Source: Nostoc sp. UHCC 0702
Lineage (GTDB): Bacteria; Cyanobacteriota; Cyanobacteriia; Cyanobacteriales; Nostocaceae
NCBI GenBank assembly: GCA_017164015.1
Contig: CP071065.1
Location: forward strand, 2,570,501-2,634,500
Direction of reading: 5' to 3'
Length of the DNA stretch: 64,000 bases
Every line of letters starts with the position of its first letter. The stretch's first letter is position 1. The position numbers and the translations under genes were made by a program. Below are positions 8,750 through 16,832 of the stretch, in pieces. The notes under the pieces are model-generated. The model was not told the DNA's origin. It did no database searches and saw only the letters and a list, made by a program, of their open reading frames with translations.

Positions 8750-9499
8750 ATGAAACCATTTCTCTTCGTCACTGATTTAGATTTCACCCTTGTGGGTGAT
8801 AAAAAAGCTTTAGCACAATTGAATCAAGAATTAGAAAACCATCGAAAAATATATGGAACCACAATTGTTTATGCAACAGGGCGATCGCTAACCTTGTATC
8901 AGCAGTTGACAACAGAACAAAGTCTTTTAGAACCTGATGCATTAATCACTTCTGTAGGAACTGAGATATACCTTGATTCTAATTATGAAACTCCTGATTC
9001 AGAATGGTCTAGGAAGTTGTCAGATGGTTGGAATCGTGATTTGGTAGTGGAGATAGCCGCAAAGTTTGAAGACCTCGTTCCTCAACAAGATTCTGAACAA
9101 CGTCCTTTTAAAGTTAGTTATCTGATTCAAGAAGAAGCTGCCAAACAAGTTTTACCCCAACTCAATAATTTACTAGAAAACGAGAATATTAAATTTAAAT
9201 TAATCTACAGTGGCAGCAAAGATCTTGATATTTTGCCTCTTGATGCTGATAAGGGTTTAGCAGTCAAGTTTTTACAAAACAAATGGGAATATTATTCTCA
9301 CGAAACAGTTGTATGCGGTGATTCGGGTAATGATATTGCTTTATTTAGCGTCGGCGAAGAAAGAGGTATTATTGTAGGCAATGCTCGTTCGGAATTACGT
9401 GAGTGGTATGAAGCTAACAAAACTGAGTATCGCTATTTTGCAACATCATTCTATGCGGATGGTATTTTAGAAGGTTTACGCTTTCTTAATTTTATTTAA
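8750..9499 (+). CDS. spp: Sucrose-6-phosphate phosphatase (HAD superfamily)
   Basis: The 249-residue protein hydrolyses sucrose-6-phosphate to sucrose, the last step of sucrose synthesis, in the cytoplasm. HAD motif 1 is TDLDFTLVGD with nucleophile Asp9 and acid/base Asp11. ATGRS is HAD motif 2, DKGLAVKFL supplies the motif 3 lysine, and CGDSGNDIALF is motif 4. Length and overall layout match the stand-alone cyanobacterial SPP of about 245 residues. One variation: the usual DLDNTW is DLDFTL here. Sucrose is an osmoprotectant and the carbon carrier in filamentous cyanobacteria. No sucrose-phosphate synthase is adjacent, so it is probably a single gene. ATG start without clear ribosome binding site. 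Confidence 0.88.
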   Translation: MKPFLFVTDLDFTLVGDKKALAQLNQELENHRKIYGTTIVYATGRSLTLYQQLTTEQSLLEPDALITSVGTEIYLDSNYETPDSEWSRKLSDGWNRDLVVEIAAKFEDLVPQQDSEQRPFKVSYLIQEEAAKQVLPQLNNLLENENIKFKLIYSGSKDLDILPLDADKGLAVKFLQNKWEYYSHETVVCGDSGNDIALFSVGEERGIIVGNARSELREWYEANKTEYRYFATSFYADGILEGLRFLNFI

Positions 9500-9502
9500 T
9501 TC

Positions 9503-9649
9503 ATATCATGTCCGCTTGATTGCTTATGAAACCCGAAGAACCCCACCCCACCAAAGCTATGGTTTGTTTCCCCTCCCCGCAAGCGGGGAGGGGTTGGGGG
9601 TGGGGTGCAATGACTGTGGGAAACATAACTAATTAACCGGACTTGATAT
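9503..9649. mobile_element. Palindromic MITE-like element, copy B
   Basis: 147 bp with ends atatcatgtccgcttgat and accggacttgatat, central CCCCTCCCCGCAAGCGGGGAG palindrome. It fills the whole gap between the phosphatase stop codon and the stop codon of the minus-strand caspase gene, its last base being part of that stop codon. Same family as the copies at 6854, 15639 and 43071. Confidence 0.85.
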
Positions 9650-12600
9650 CATTCATCTATAGCACCTAAAGTGATGAGTGTATGTCTTTGGCTTGGAGTT
9701 AAACCTGTAGCGCCAGAAATAATCATTCCTTTATACGGTTTGCTATCAGGTTCTAATGCTGGCTCCAAGCACTCACCTGTAAAGATATCCCATATCCTGA
9801 TAGTTTGATCTTGACTACTACTAACTAGAGAACCTCCTTGTGGACTAAAACTAATCGATTCAATAGCTCCTGTGTGACCTTCTAAACTCCGAATACACTC
9901 TTTGGTCGTCTTACTCCAAAGTCGAATCTTTTTATCATGTCCACTGCTGGCAAAAATTGAGCCTTCAGGATGGAATGCAACACAAAGTATTCTATCTTCA
10001 TGTCCTTCAAGAGTACGAATACATTCTCGTTTTTTAATATTCCATAATTTCACTTTGTGATCAAAACCTCCACTCACCAAAGTATCACCATCTGGGCTAA
10101 ACGCAATTGCATGAACTTGATTATCATGTCCGCCCAAAATCGGAACTTCATTTGTTTCTAAGTTCCACAAGCGAATAGTTTTATCACGGCTACTACTAGC
10201 GACAAGCTTACCATCAGGACTGAAAGCTAATGACAAAATTCGATGATTGTGTTGATCCTTAGACTCACCCAGTATTTTGTGAGGGTATGTTGGCTGAGTT
10301 GAATCCTGGTATCTTCTCTTAGTTAAATCCCATAGAATTACTTGGTAATCGTTACCACCACTAACTAATTTTTTACTATCTGGGCTAAAAGCAACTACTC
10401 TGATTGTTTGAGTATGTTTTCTCAGAACGGTATGGTGTTCCCATTTTTCATTTCTCAAATGCCACAAACGTATTGTATTATCCTCACTGGCACTAGCAAT
10501 CATTTGCCCATCTGGGCTGAACACAACAGACCAAACCCAGTCTGTATGTTTTAGTAATTGCTGAATGCATTGCTTATTTTCAACATCCCATATACGTACT
10601 CTATGATCTTCACAGCCGCTTACAAGTTTTTTACCACAGGGACTAAATGCAACAGACCAAATCCGATTTGTATATCCTTGTATGATTTTTTGACGTTTTT
10701 GTGTGGTAATATCCCATATTTTGATCGTATGGTCATCTCCACCACTAATTAGTAAATTAGATTGTTGAGCTTGAGGACAGAAAGCCACTGTACGTAACTG
10801 ATTATTATGTGTGCCTAATTTCTGCAATGTCCCATTATCAAGATTCCACAAGCGAATATTATGATGTTCATCAATTCCAATGGGATTTTCATCAGTGCTA
10901 CCACTAGCAAGAATTTTGCCATCTTGACTAAAAGAGATTGTCCATACCTGCTTGATATCCTCCGAAGTTAAAGTTTGGAATGAATCATCAGAATTTATTT
11001 TCCATAGTTTAATAGTTCCATCTTCACTGCCACTAGCAATAGTTGTATCATCAGGACTAAAAGTAATACAACGAACTGTTGTATTATGAACTCCAAAGGA
11101 CTGCAAAATCTGAGGAGAATTAATATCTCTGATGTCGTATAAAATTACCAAGCCATTTTCACAGCCAATAGCTAAAATACTACGTTTGTTAATTGCAATG
11201 GAATGAAATTGATTGCCTATGATGGAAATTTCGTTTTCCAAATTACCAGTAATTACATTCCATATCGCAATACGTTCATCACCAGCACTTAATAAATACC
11301 TGTCATTGTGGCTAAAACTAACTGAATAAATGCATTGATTATCCTTGATTTCTTTACTTTTATCTCCTTTTTCTACATCCCATAGCCTGACAGTTTTATC
11401 TTCTCCTGCACTGGCTATCATCTTTCCATCAGGGCTAAAAGCTATTGACCAAATTTGACTCGTACTTTTATTGTCACTAAATAATTTGACTTGCTTGTAA
11501 GTATCAGTTTGCCATAATCGCACATTTCCATTAGTTTCTGCTGTGGCAAAATACTTTCCATCTGCTTGGAATATCACTGAATCTATACAACCTAAACTTT
11601 CAGAAAAAGTTACATTGGATAAATCAGAATTTGTGAAATTGATTTGATGTAATTGTTTACCTTGTAAATCAAGATTACCAAGAGGAATTTCCGAAAAATC
11701 AGAACCATTGATATCGATATCAAGGTGTAAAAGCAGAGTTAATATATTACCTCCCATATAGCGGTTTACAGGCTTTTCTTTACGCCAATTATCCAGCAGT
11801 GAAATTAAATTCTCTTTGATTGTTTGTTTACCGTGCAAATTTTTAGATTTCAATAGTTTATCTATGATGGGTTCGATCAAACGACGCTTTTGAATATCTT
11901 TGATGTATTCTTTAGCTTGTGAATCAATCAGAGGATAATCATTAATTATTTGTGAATTTTTAGTTGCAATATCCTCAACAACTTGATCAATAATCTTTTC
12001 CGTGACATAATCCATAATCATGGGTAATTGAGTATACCCAGAAGGAGAGTGAATGATTAAAGACAAAGATGTTAAGGTATTAATGTAACTATTATAACTG
12101 GGTGATAATGATCTAACTTTTTCTCTTGTCAAAGGTTCATTTTTAATTGCCAGCCAATACATCAATTCCTGTGCTTCAGACTCAAGCCTATTGAATTGCT
12201 TATTTAAAATCTGTTTAATTTTGTCTTCTAATCTATTGCTATTGCTACCATATATATGCTCATGTTCATATTCAATAAAGTTAGAGATATCATCATCATA
12301 TTCTTCTGATATTTGTTTAGCTACAATATTTAATATTCCTGGATTACCTCCATAATATTCTAAAAATCTTTGCCAATAATATTCAGGATCATTTTGTGGT
12401 TGCAATTGTGGAAACATTTGCTGAATGTCTTGTACATTTAGTCCCTTAAGTTTTATTGTTTTAATGCGATTTTTGATATCTTCTTCATTTAAATTTTTCG
12501 GATGTTCATGACAAGTTATTAATATAATACTTTGATGTAGTTTTAGTGCTGCATATTTTAAAAAAGTGCCAAGATTTTCCCATCCTTGTTTGTAAGTTAT

Positions 12601-13830
12601 ACATCTATTAGTTTCAGTTAAAACTTCAGTTAAGTCGTCGATAATCAGTAAACATTGATTAATTGTGAGATAATTAATCAAAATCTGAACTCTATCAGTA
12701 TCAGTAGAAGTTGCGGTCAATTCTTGTGTATTAACCGATAAGAAATTAAGTAGCTCATTTAAAAAATCTTCAAAAGAAGCAGTAGCTCGCAGATTTTTCC
12801 AAATAACATGCTGAAACTGATTTTTATTTTGCTTAGTAAATTCTGCTGCTAAAGCAGTTTTACCAATTCCCACCATCCCAACTAAGGTTATAAGAGGATA
12901 TCGGTTTTCGAGAAATTGATTGAGTTGTTTTAATTCTTCTGTACGTCCAAAGAATGGAAGTTCAAAAATGTTGTCTGCCTCCTGCAAATAATCTCTATCC
13001 ATCATTGATGATGAATCGGATTGTAATAATGATTGTGAATTAATTAGCAGTTTAGCCGTTCCCTGAATCAGCTTAATAGGTTCGCCATAGTTGCTAATTA
13101 ATGGAGATTGGGGAACGTTTGTGTTTCTGTTGTATGCTTGTATACTTTCTTGCACCGCAGATGCCAGCTTCAAGTTTGTGATCCATTCAAACTCTGGAAC
13201 TAGAAGAGGGTTAAGTCCTGCTAGAAGGGCACCTGTGAGTACACCATGCTGGCCGTCTAGCTGCTGATAAGCAACTTCATAATCGCGGGATGCAGCAATC
13301 AAAAAGCGATCGCATCCTGAGCTATTCCTTCCTAGTTCGGTATCGTTGAAGTTGAGTAATTCCCCAGCAAAACAGCAATCTAACCAAATAACCTGCTGTT
13401 TTACTTGACTTTGCTGCAAAATCTTCCACAAATACTCCAGCGATAAACCCCATGAGTTTTTGCCAGGATTAGCATCACTGGTTGCTAAAAACCCTTGTGT
13501 CAGGTTTTGTCTTAATTCCTCTCGTAACCCATGTCCAGCGAAAAATAACAACGCCGTCTCTGGAGGCTTCCTACTTTCTGGAAGGAATAAGTTGAGGATT
13601 GCTGCTTTTAATTCGTCTACCTTAACTGGTTTCTCTCGGTCAACCTGCAATTTTCCGTCTATGTTGATGTCTGGGAAGCGCCTGACCCTGAAGTCCCCGT
13701 GTTTTTCTAGAAGATGAGCGATCGCTTCTGCGTCAGTAGCTGGAGTGCTAAGATGCTTGTAGTTACCTGTTTGGGAATCTTTGAGAAATGGGTACCTATT
13801 AATGCCTACTACCAAAGCATCTCGACTCAT
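9649..13830 (-). CDS. Caspase-like / STAND NTPase / WD40-repeat protein
   Basis: The 1393-residue protein has three parts. Residues ~1-245 form a caspase-like (peptidase C14) domain with catalytic His100 in FFAGHGL and the Cys dyad position in LDCCFAGEL (Cys153 expected nucleophile). Residues ~295-560 form a STAND-type P-loop NTPase with Walker A GMVGIGKTA (Lys324) and Walker B CLLIIDDL. From ~745 to 1365 I count 14 WD40 repeats, enough for two seven-bladed propellers. Such proteins are thought to sense a ligand through the propeller, oligomerise through the NTPase and activate the protease, giving programmed cell death or antiphage defence; they are abundant in filamentous cyanobacteria. The gene appears intact. 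A coiled-coil membrane protein gene lies 207 bp upstream on the same strand. Confidence 0.9.
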   Translation of the reverse strand: MSRDALVVGINRYPFLKDSQTGNYKHLSTPATDAEAIAHLLEKHGDFRVRRFPDINIDGKLQVDREKPVKVDELKAAILNLFLPESRKPPETALLFFAGHGLREELRQNLTQGFLATSDANPGKNSWGLSLEYLWKILQQSQVKQQVIWLDCCFAGELLNFNDTELGRNSSGCDRFLIAASRDYEVAYQQLDGQHGVLTGALLAGLNPLLVPEFEWITNLKLASAVQESIQAYNRNTNVPQSPLISNYGEPIKLIQGTAKLLINSQSLLQSDSSSMMDRDYLQEADNIFELPFFGRTEELKQLNQFLENRYPLITLVGMVGIGKTALAAEFTKQNKNQFQHVIWKNLRATASFEDFLNELLNFLSVNTQELTATSTDTDRVQILINYLTINQCLLIIDDLTEVLTETNRCITYKQGWENLGTFLKYAALKLHQSIILITCHEHPKNLNEEDIKNRIKTIKLKGLNVQDIQQMFPQLQPQNDPEYYWQRFLEYYGGNPGILNIVAKQISEEYDDDISNFIEYEHEHIYGSNSNRLEDKIKQILNKQFNRLESEAQELMYWLAIKNEPLTREKVRSLSPSYNSYINTLTSLSLIIHSPSGYTQLPMIMDYVTEKIIDQVVEDIATKNSQIINDYPLIDSQAKEYIKDIQKRRLIEPIIDKLLKSKNLHGKQTIKENLISLLDNWRKEKPVNRYMGGNILTLLLHLDIDINGSDFSEIPLGNLDLQGKQLHQINFTNSDLSNVTFSESLGCIDSVIFQADGKYFATAETNGNVRLWQTDTYKQVKLFSDNKSTSQIWSIAFSPDGKMIASAGEDKTVRLWDVEKGDKSKEIKDNQCIYSVSFSHNDRYLLSAGDERIAIWNVITGNLENEISIIGNQFHSIAINKRSILAIGCENGLVILYDIRDINSPQILQSFGVHNTTVRCITFSPDDTTIASGSEDGTIKLWKINSDDSFQTLTSEDIKQVWTISFSQDGKILASGSTDENPIGIDEHHNIRLWNLDNGTLQKLGTHNNQLRTVAFCPQAQQSNLLISGGDDHTIKIWDITTQKRQKIIQGYTNRIWSVAFSPCGKKLVSGCEDHRVRIWDVENKQCIQQLLKHTDWVWSVVFSPDGQMIASASEDNTIRLWHLRNEKWEHHTVLRKHTQTIRVVAFSPDSKKLVSGGNDYQVILWDLTKRRYQDSTQPTYPHKILGESKDQHNHRILSLAFSPDGKLVASSSRDKTIRLWNLETNEVPILGGHDNQVHAIAFSPDGDTLVSGGFDHKVKLWNIKKRECIRTLEGHEDRILCVAFHPEGSIFASSGHDKKIRLWSKTTKECIRSLEGHTGAIESISFSPQGGSLVSSSQDQTIRIWDIFTGECLEPALEPDSKPYKGMIISGATGLTPSQRHTLITLGAIDE

Positions 13831-14037
13831 ATATACAATGTGAAAATAGTATTTGGTTAAACTGTGTAAATTATAACCTTGCTACCATGCTTCATTAATC
13901 CTCTTAAACAAATTTAAGTCAAATTTATCATTATTCATTCTTTTCAAGCAAAAATTAACAGAATCAAGTGTAGTACTTATTAAATGTTTTCACGAAAAAT
14001 TAGTATACTTTTGTACAATTTAATGACTAAATGAGTA

Positions 14038-14715
14038 CTACTTTCTCAATAATTCAAATACTTTAATTCCAAACACCGTAGCAAGTACAACCACCAGAGT
14101 AATACCCAAACTAACTGTACATAAGACACTAGTAGACATCCAAGGTTCTGTCACTCCTAGCTTCGATAACACTAAACCTATGGAATGTTTTGCTTTATCA
14201 TCAGGATGTGTCACCTCTGGAAATTGTCCAGCTATAGAAACTGCTAACGAACCAGCAGCCAACCCAACCCCAAAAATTGCTACAATACTTTGAAAAGTGC
14301 GATCGCGTTCTGAGCGTTCAATTTCTGTCACCCCTCGAATCGAATTTATCAAGTCTGTTAGTAACGTCAAACCTATATTCAAACTTTCATAGTCGCTTTC
14401 AACTTGCTCTAAATATCTGCGTTTGACATGATCAATAAATTCATGAAACAACTGCAAATCACTGGGCGATTGTAAGTCAGTTAACTTTTGCTTGATTCTC
14501 TCTAAACGTCTTTCATAGTTAAGCAGATTAACTTCAATTGTACGTTTTTGAGTGGCAAGATAATTGAGGTTTACAGAATAGTGCCAAATGGTATCCTGAG
14601 CATCAACTACAATTTGGCGCAATCTCTTTAAATCTAACTTACCGGACTTGGATTTATTGAAGTCTTTTTGGTATTGTCGGATAGTCACAAAATCAGAACG
14701 TAATTTCTTTTTCAA
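14038..14715 (-). CDS. Coiled-coil protein with two C-terminal membrane segments
   Basis: The 225-residue protein has a long charged helical region (residues ~20-120), a loop, then two hydrophobic segments (IVAIFGVGLAAGSLAVSIAG near 143-162 and VLCTVSLGITLVVVLATVFG near 195-215) separated by about 30 residues. This topology resembles CorA-like or effector-type two-TM proteins, but no GMN motif is present, so I do not call it a transporter. The frame opens with TTG two codons after a stop; an internal GTG is an alternative, so the start is uncertain. It is upstream of and co-directional with the caspase-STAND gene, so a functional pair (membrane effector or anchor plus sensor) is possible but unproven. 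Confidence 0.65.
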   Translation of the reverse strand: MKKKLRSDFVTIRQYQKDFNKSKSGKLDLKRLRQIVVDAQDTIWHYSVNLNYLATQKRTIEVNLLNYERRLERIKQKLTDLQSPSDLQLFHEFIDHVKRRYLEQVESDYESLNIGLTLLTDLINSIRGVTEIERSERDRTFQSIVAIFGVGLAAGSLAVSIAGQFPEVTHPDDKAKHSIGLVLSKLGVTEPWMSTSVLCTVSLGITLVVVLATVFGIKVFELLRK

Positions 14716-15056
14716 ATAAAACTAGTCAGGATTTAAGTTCGACAATTTTTTATTTTTAATGCTTCTTTAACTAAATTTAACATTTTTTAGGAAAAATCCG
14801 AAAATCTTACAGGTTGTGACTTTGCTGATCTGCTTAGCCTGCCAAAAATAGATTTTAATCAAAAGATAAAGTGGATTTAAATAAGTGAATCAATTAATAT
14901 ATTTATAGTTTTTTAAATAAATTGATTTGATATAGGACTCATATTTGATTTTTGAACAAAACTTAGTACACCTTTATTCCTTCTTCCCAGTCCCCAGTCC
15001 CCAGTCCCCAGTCCCTTACCTCTACGAGTGATTCAGAAATCAAATCGGATTGCTAT
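14716..15056. other. Intergenic with CCCCAGT heptads
   Basis: 341 bp between divergent genes. AT-rich except for about three CCCCAGT heptads at 14996-15015. It should hold promoters for the minus-strand coiled-coil gene and the plus-strand DUF6174 gene; none is clear by eye. Confidence 0.55.
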
Positions 15057-15551
15057 ATGCGTTTACCGATTCTTATCAGTGCAGCATTGTTGGTCTCCCT
15101 AGGTCTGAACCTACCAGTAGTCTCCCAACCTCCCATAGAAATAGCACAGGGTCAAAAAACTAATAACTCAGAATTCAGACGATTACAATTTAATCGCGAT
15201 TCGTGGAATGACCAAAATATTTCCAACTATCGTTACACCTTTAGCAACAGCTGCTTTTGTATCCCAGATGCTAGAGGCCCAGTAATCATTGAAGTACGTA
15301 ACGGCGAAACAACTTCTATCACTTCTGTGGCAACTGGTCAAGCAGTTGATCCACAATACTTTCAACAATACAATACAATTCCCAAGCTTTTTAATGTCAT
15401 TCAGGATGCTATTAATCGTAACGCATACAGCCTGAATGTGCGGTATAATGCTCCTCTTGGCTATCCTACCCAAATCGATATTAATTATGACGCTCAGATA
15501 GCTGATGAAGAAGTATATCTCACAATTGAGAATTTTCAGGTAATTCAATAA
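15057..15551 (+). CDS. DUF6174 family secreted protein
   Basis: The 164-residue protein begins with a signal peptide (MRLPILISAALLVSLGLNLPVVS). The mature part has the DUF6174-like pattern: W..QNISNYRYTF, two close cysteines in SCFCIPD, then VIIEVRNGETTSI and a C-terminal LGYPTQIDINYD strand. Length is usual for the family (130-170). The function is unknown; these are exported, probably periplasmic, proteins whose two cysteines could form a disulphide. ATG start; the upstream region contains only heptads. No neighbour suggests a pathway. Confidence 0.75.
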   Translation: MRLPILISAALLVSLGLNLPVVSQPPIEIAQGQKTNNSEFRRLQFNRDSWNDQNISNYRYTFSNSCFCIPDARGPVIIEVRNGETTSITSVATGQAVDPQYFQQYNTIPKLFNVIQDAINRNAYSLNVRYNAPLGYPTQIDINYDAQIADEEVYLTIENFQVIQ

Positions 15552-15723
15552 ATAAGCTGTTCCACAACTGACTGATGGTTGATGGCTGATGACTGATGAC
15601 TGTTATCGGTCAACTACCTTGTGTGGTTGTTCTTTGTCATATCATGTCCCCATGATTACTTGTTAAACCCTAAGAACCCCACCCCCACCAAAGCTACGCT
15701 TTGTTTCCCCTCCCCGTGAACGG

Positions 15724-16658
15724 CTATCCATTACCCGGATCTTTCTTAACATTGCTATAAAGGAGGCTGGAGAAGAATTGTAGTAGTTGGCGTAGTTGGA
15801 GGAGTTGACAAATATAGCTAAATCTGGAGAGGGGTAATTTTTGCAGGCGATCGTTAACCAAAGGTATCAACTGGAGAATAACAGTCAAGGAGTTTCCAGG
15901 TAGCGGCGATATCATGTAATCGTCTCAGCCCTCGCCAAATTGTTTTCACTCCAGGTTCTCCATCTCTTTTTCTGCCTAAAAATCCACCAAGAGTAGCAAT
16001 CATTCGCACCGCATCTCGTAAAGATGGCGGTGTTTTTGGTGGATGTGATGTTTTGTCAATGGTGGCACACAAAGACTGCCATTCATGGGTTTCTAAAACT
16101 GTGTCACAAGGGGAATCAGGATTAATCCTAGCTTCGTAGGTGAGCCACAACAACCGCCAAGCCACAATCGAATAGGTTGCCAAAGCCATTTCAATCCGAC
16201 GGGCTGTTTCGAGTTGTAGTTTTTCAATACCACAGCCACTTTTAAGTGTGTAGTGATAGCGCTCAATTAACCAACGATAAGTGTACCAACGTACACAATG
16301 CAGCTTAATTCTTTCTATTGTGCTTGCTCTATGGGCAATACGGATATCTTCGCTCTTGAAAATAGGGTGAGTTCCAAAAATCATACGCTGCCGTTGTTGC
16401 TGCTACATCGCCTGATGCTTGCGGCACACTTTCTCCTGGTTGGGATGCTAAATCTTCCACTATTTTGACCAAGCGCTTTTTGCGCCGCGAGTCTCCAAGT
16501 TGCGCGTGTTGCAGTTCCACTGAAGCCCATCTTTCCATCATTCACCCCTTTTAACGATCGCCTGCTCCATCATTTCCTCAAAACTCTACCCCAAGCTTGG
16601 TTTGGCTTCTTTTTAAGTTATCTGTACTTCTGTTAAGAAAGATCCGGGTAATGCATAG
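15724..16658. mobile_element. IS4-family (Tn5/IS50-like) insertion sequence, internally deleted
   Basis: About 935 bp bounded by 27-bp near-perfect inverted repeats: left from 15724 (ctatccattacccggatc...) and right ending 16658, whose complement starts ctatgcattacccggatc; a single mismatch is visible. It encodes only a decayed minus-strand transposase. No direct target duplication is visible: the flanks are GTGAAC on the left and GTTCAC on the right, which are reverse complements because the target is a hairpin loop. It is a non-autonomous deletion derivative. Confidence 0.85.
15854..16541 (-). pseudogene. IS4/Tn5-type transposase remnant (frameshift plus internal deletion)
   Basis: Reading from 16541, the frame encodes a Tn5-type N-terminal DNA-binding region (ERWASVELQHAQLGDSRRKKR ... 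AAYDFWNSPY). It then shifts frame near 16358-16366 into FKSEDIRIAHRASTIERIKLH, and jumps near 16297-16303 straight into VRWYTYRWLIERYHYTLKSG. The last segment carries the IS4 Y-R-E-K signature with correct spacing (Y-2-R-3-E-6-K), and the tail LGGFLGRKRDGEPG is also Tn5-like. Intact relatives are about 450-480 residues; here roughly 250 residues containing the two catalytic Asp are missing. Hence dead. The two visible frames are 16329-16541 and 15854-16384. Confidence 0.88.
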
Positions 16659-16762
16659 GTTCACGGGGAGGGGTTAGGGGTGGGGTGCAATGACTGTGGG
16701 AAACATAACTAATTAACCGGACTTGATATCAGCACTTTCTTACATACCAATTATCCAAAAAA

Positions 16763-16806
16763 AGGCGTCAGATTTTACTTGGAAAGCCAAGTAAAATCTG
16801 ACGCTT
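16763..16806 (-). terminator. Rho-independent terminator of the porin gene
   Basis: An 18-bp perfect stem (16765-16782 with 16787-16804, loop AAAG) lies 26 bp past the porin stop codon. Read on the minus strand it is followed by seven T residues (complement of 16757-16763). This is a strong intrinsic terminator. Confidence 0.92.
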
Positions 16807-16832
16807 CTTAATTACAAATTACGACTTGGTAA

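Larger units (their letters stand above)
15639..16729. mobile_element. Palindromic MITE-like element, copy C, interrupted by an IS
   Basis: The left half (15639-15721, starting atatcatgtcccc and ending CCCCTCCCCGTGAAC) and the right half (16659-16729, starting GTTCACGGGGAGGGG and ending accggacttgatat) together make one element of the family seen at 6854, 9503 and 43071. The break falls exactly in the loop of its central CCCCTCCCC/GGGGAGGGG hairpin, where an IS remnant of about 935 bp is inserted. Confidence 0.85.
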
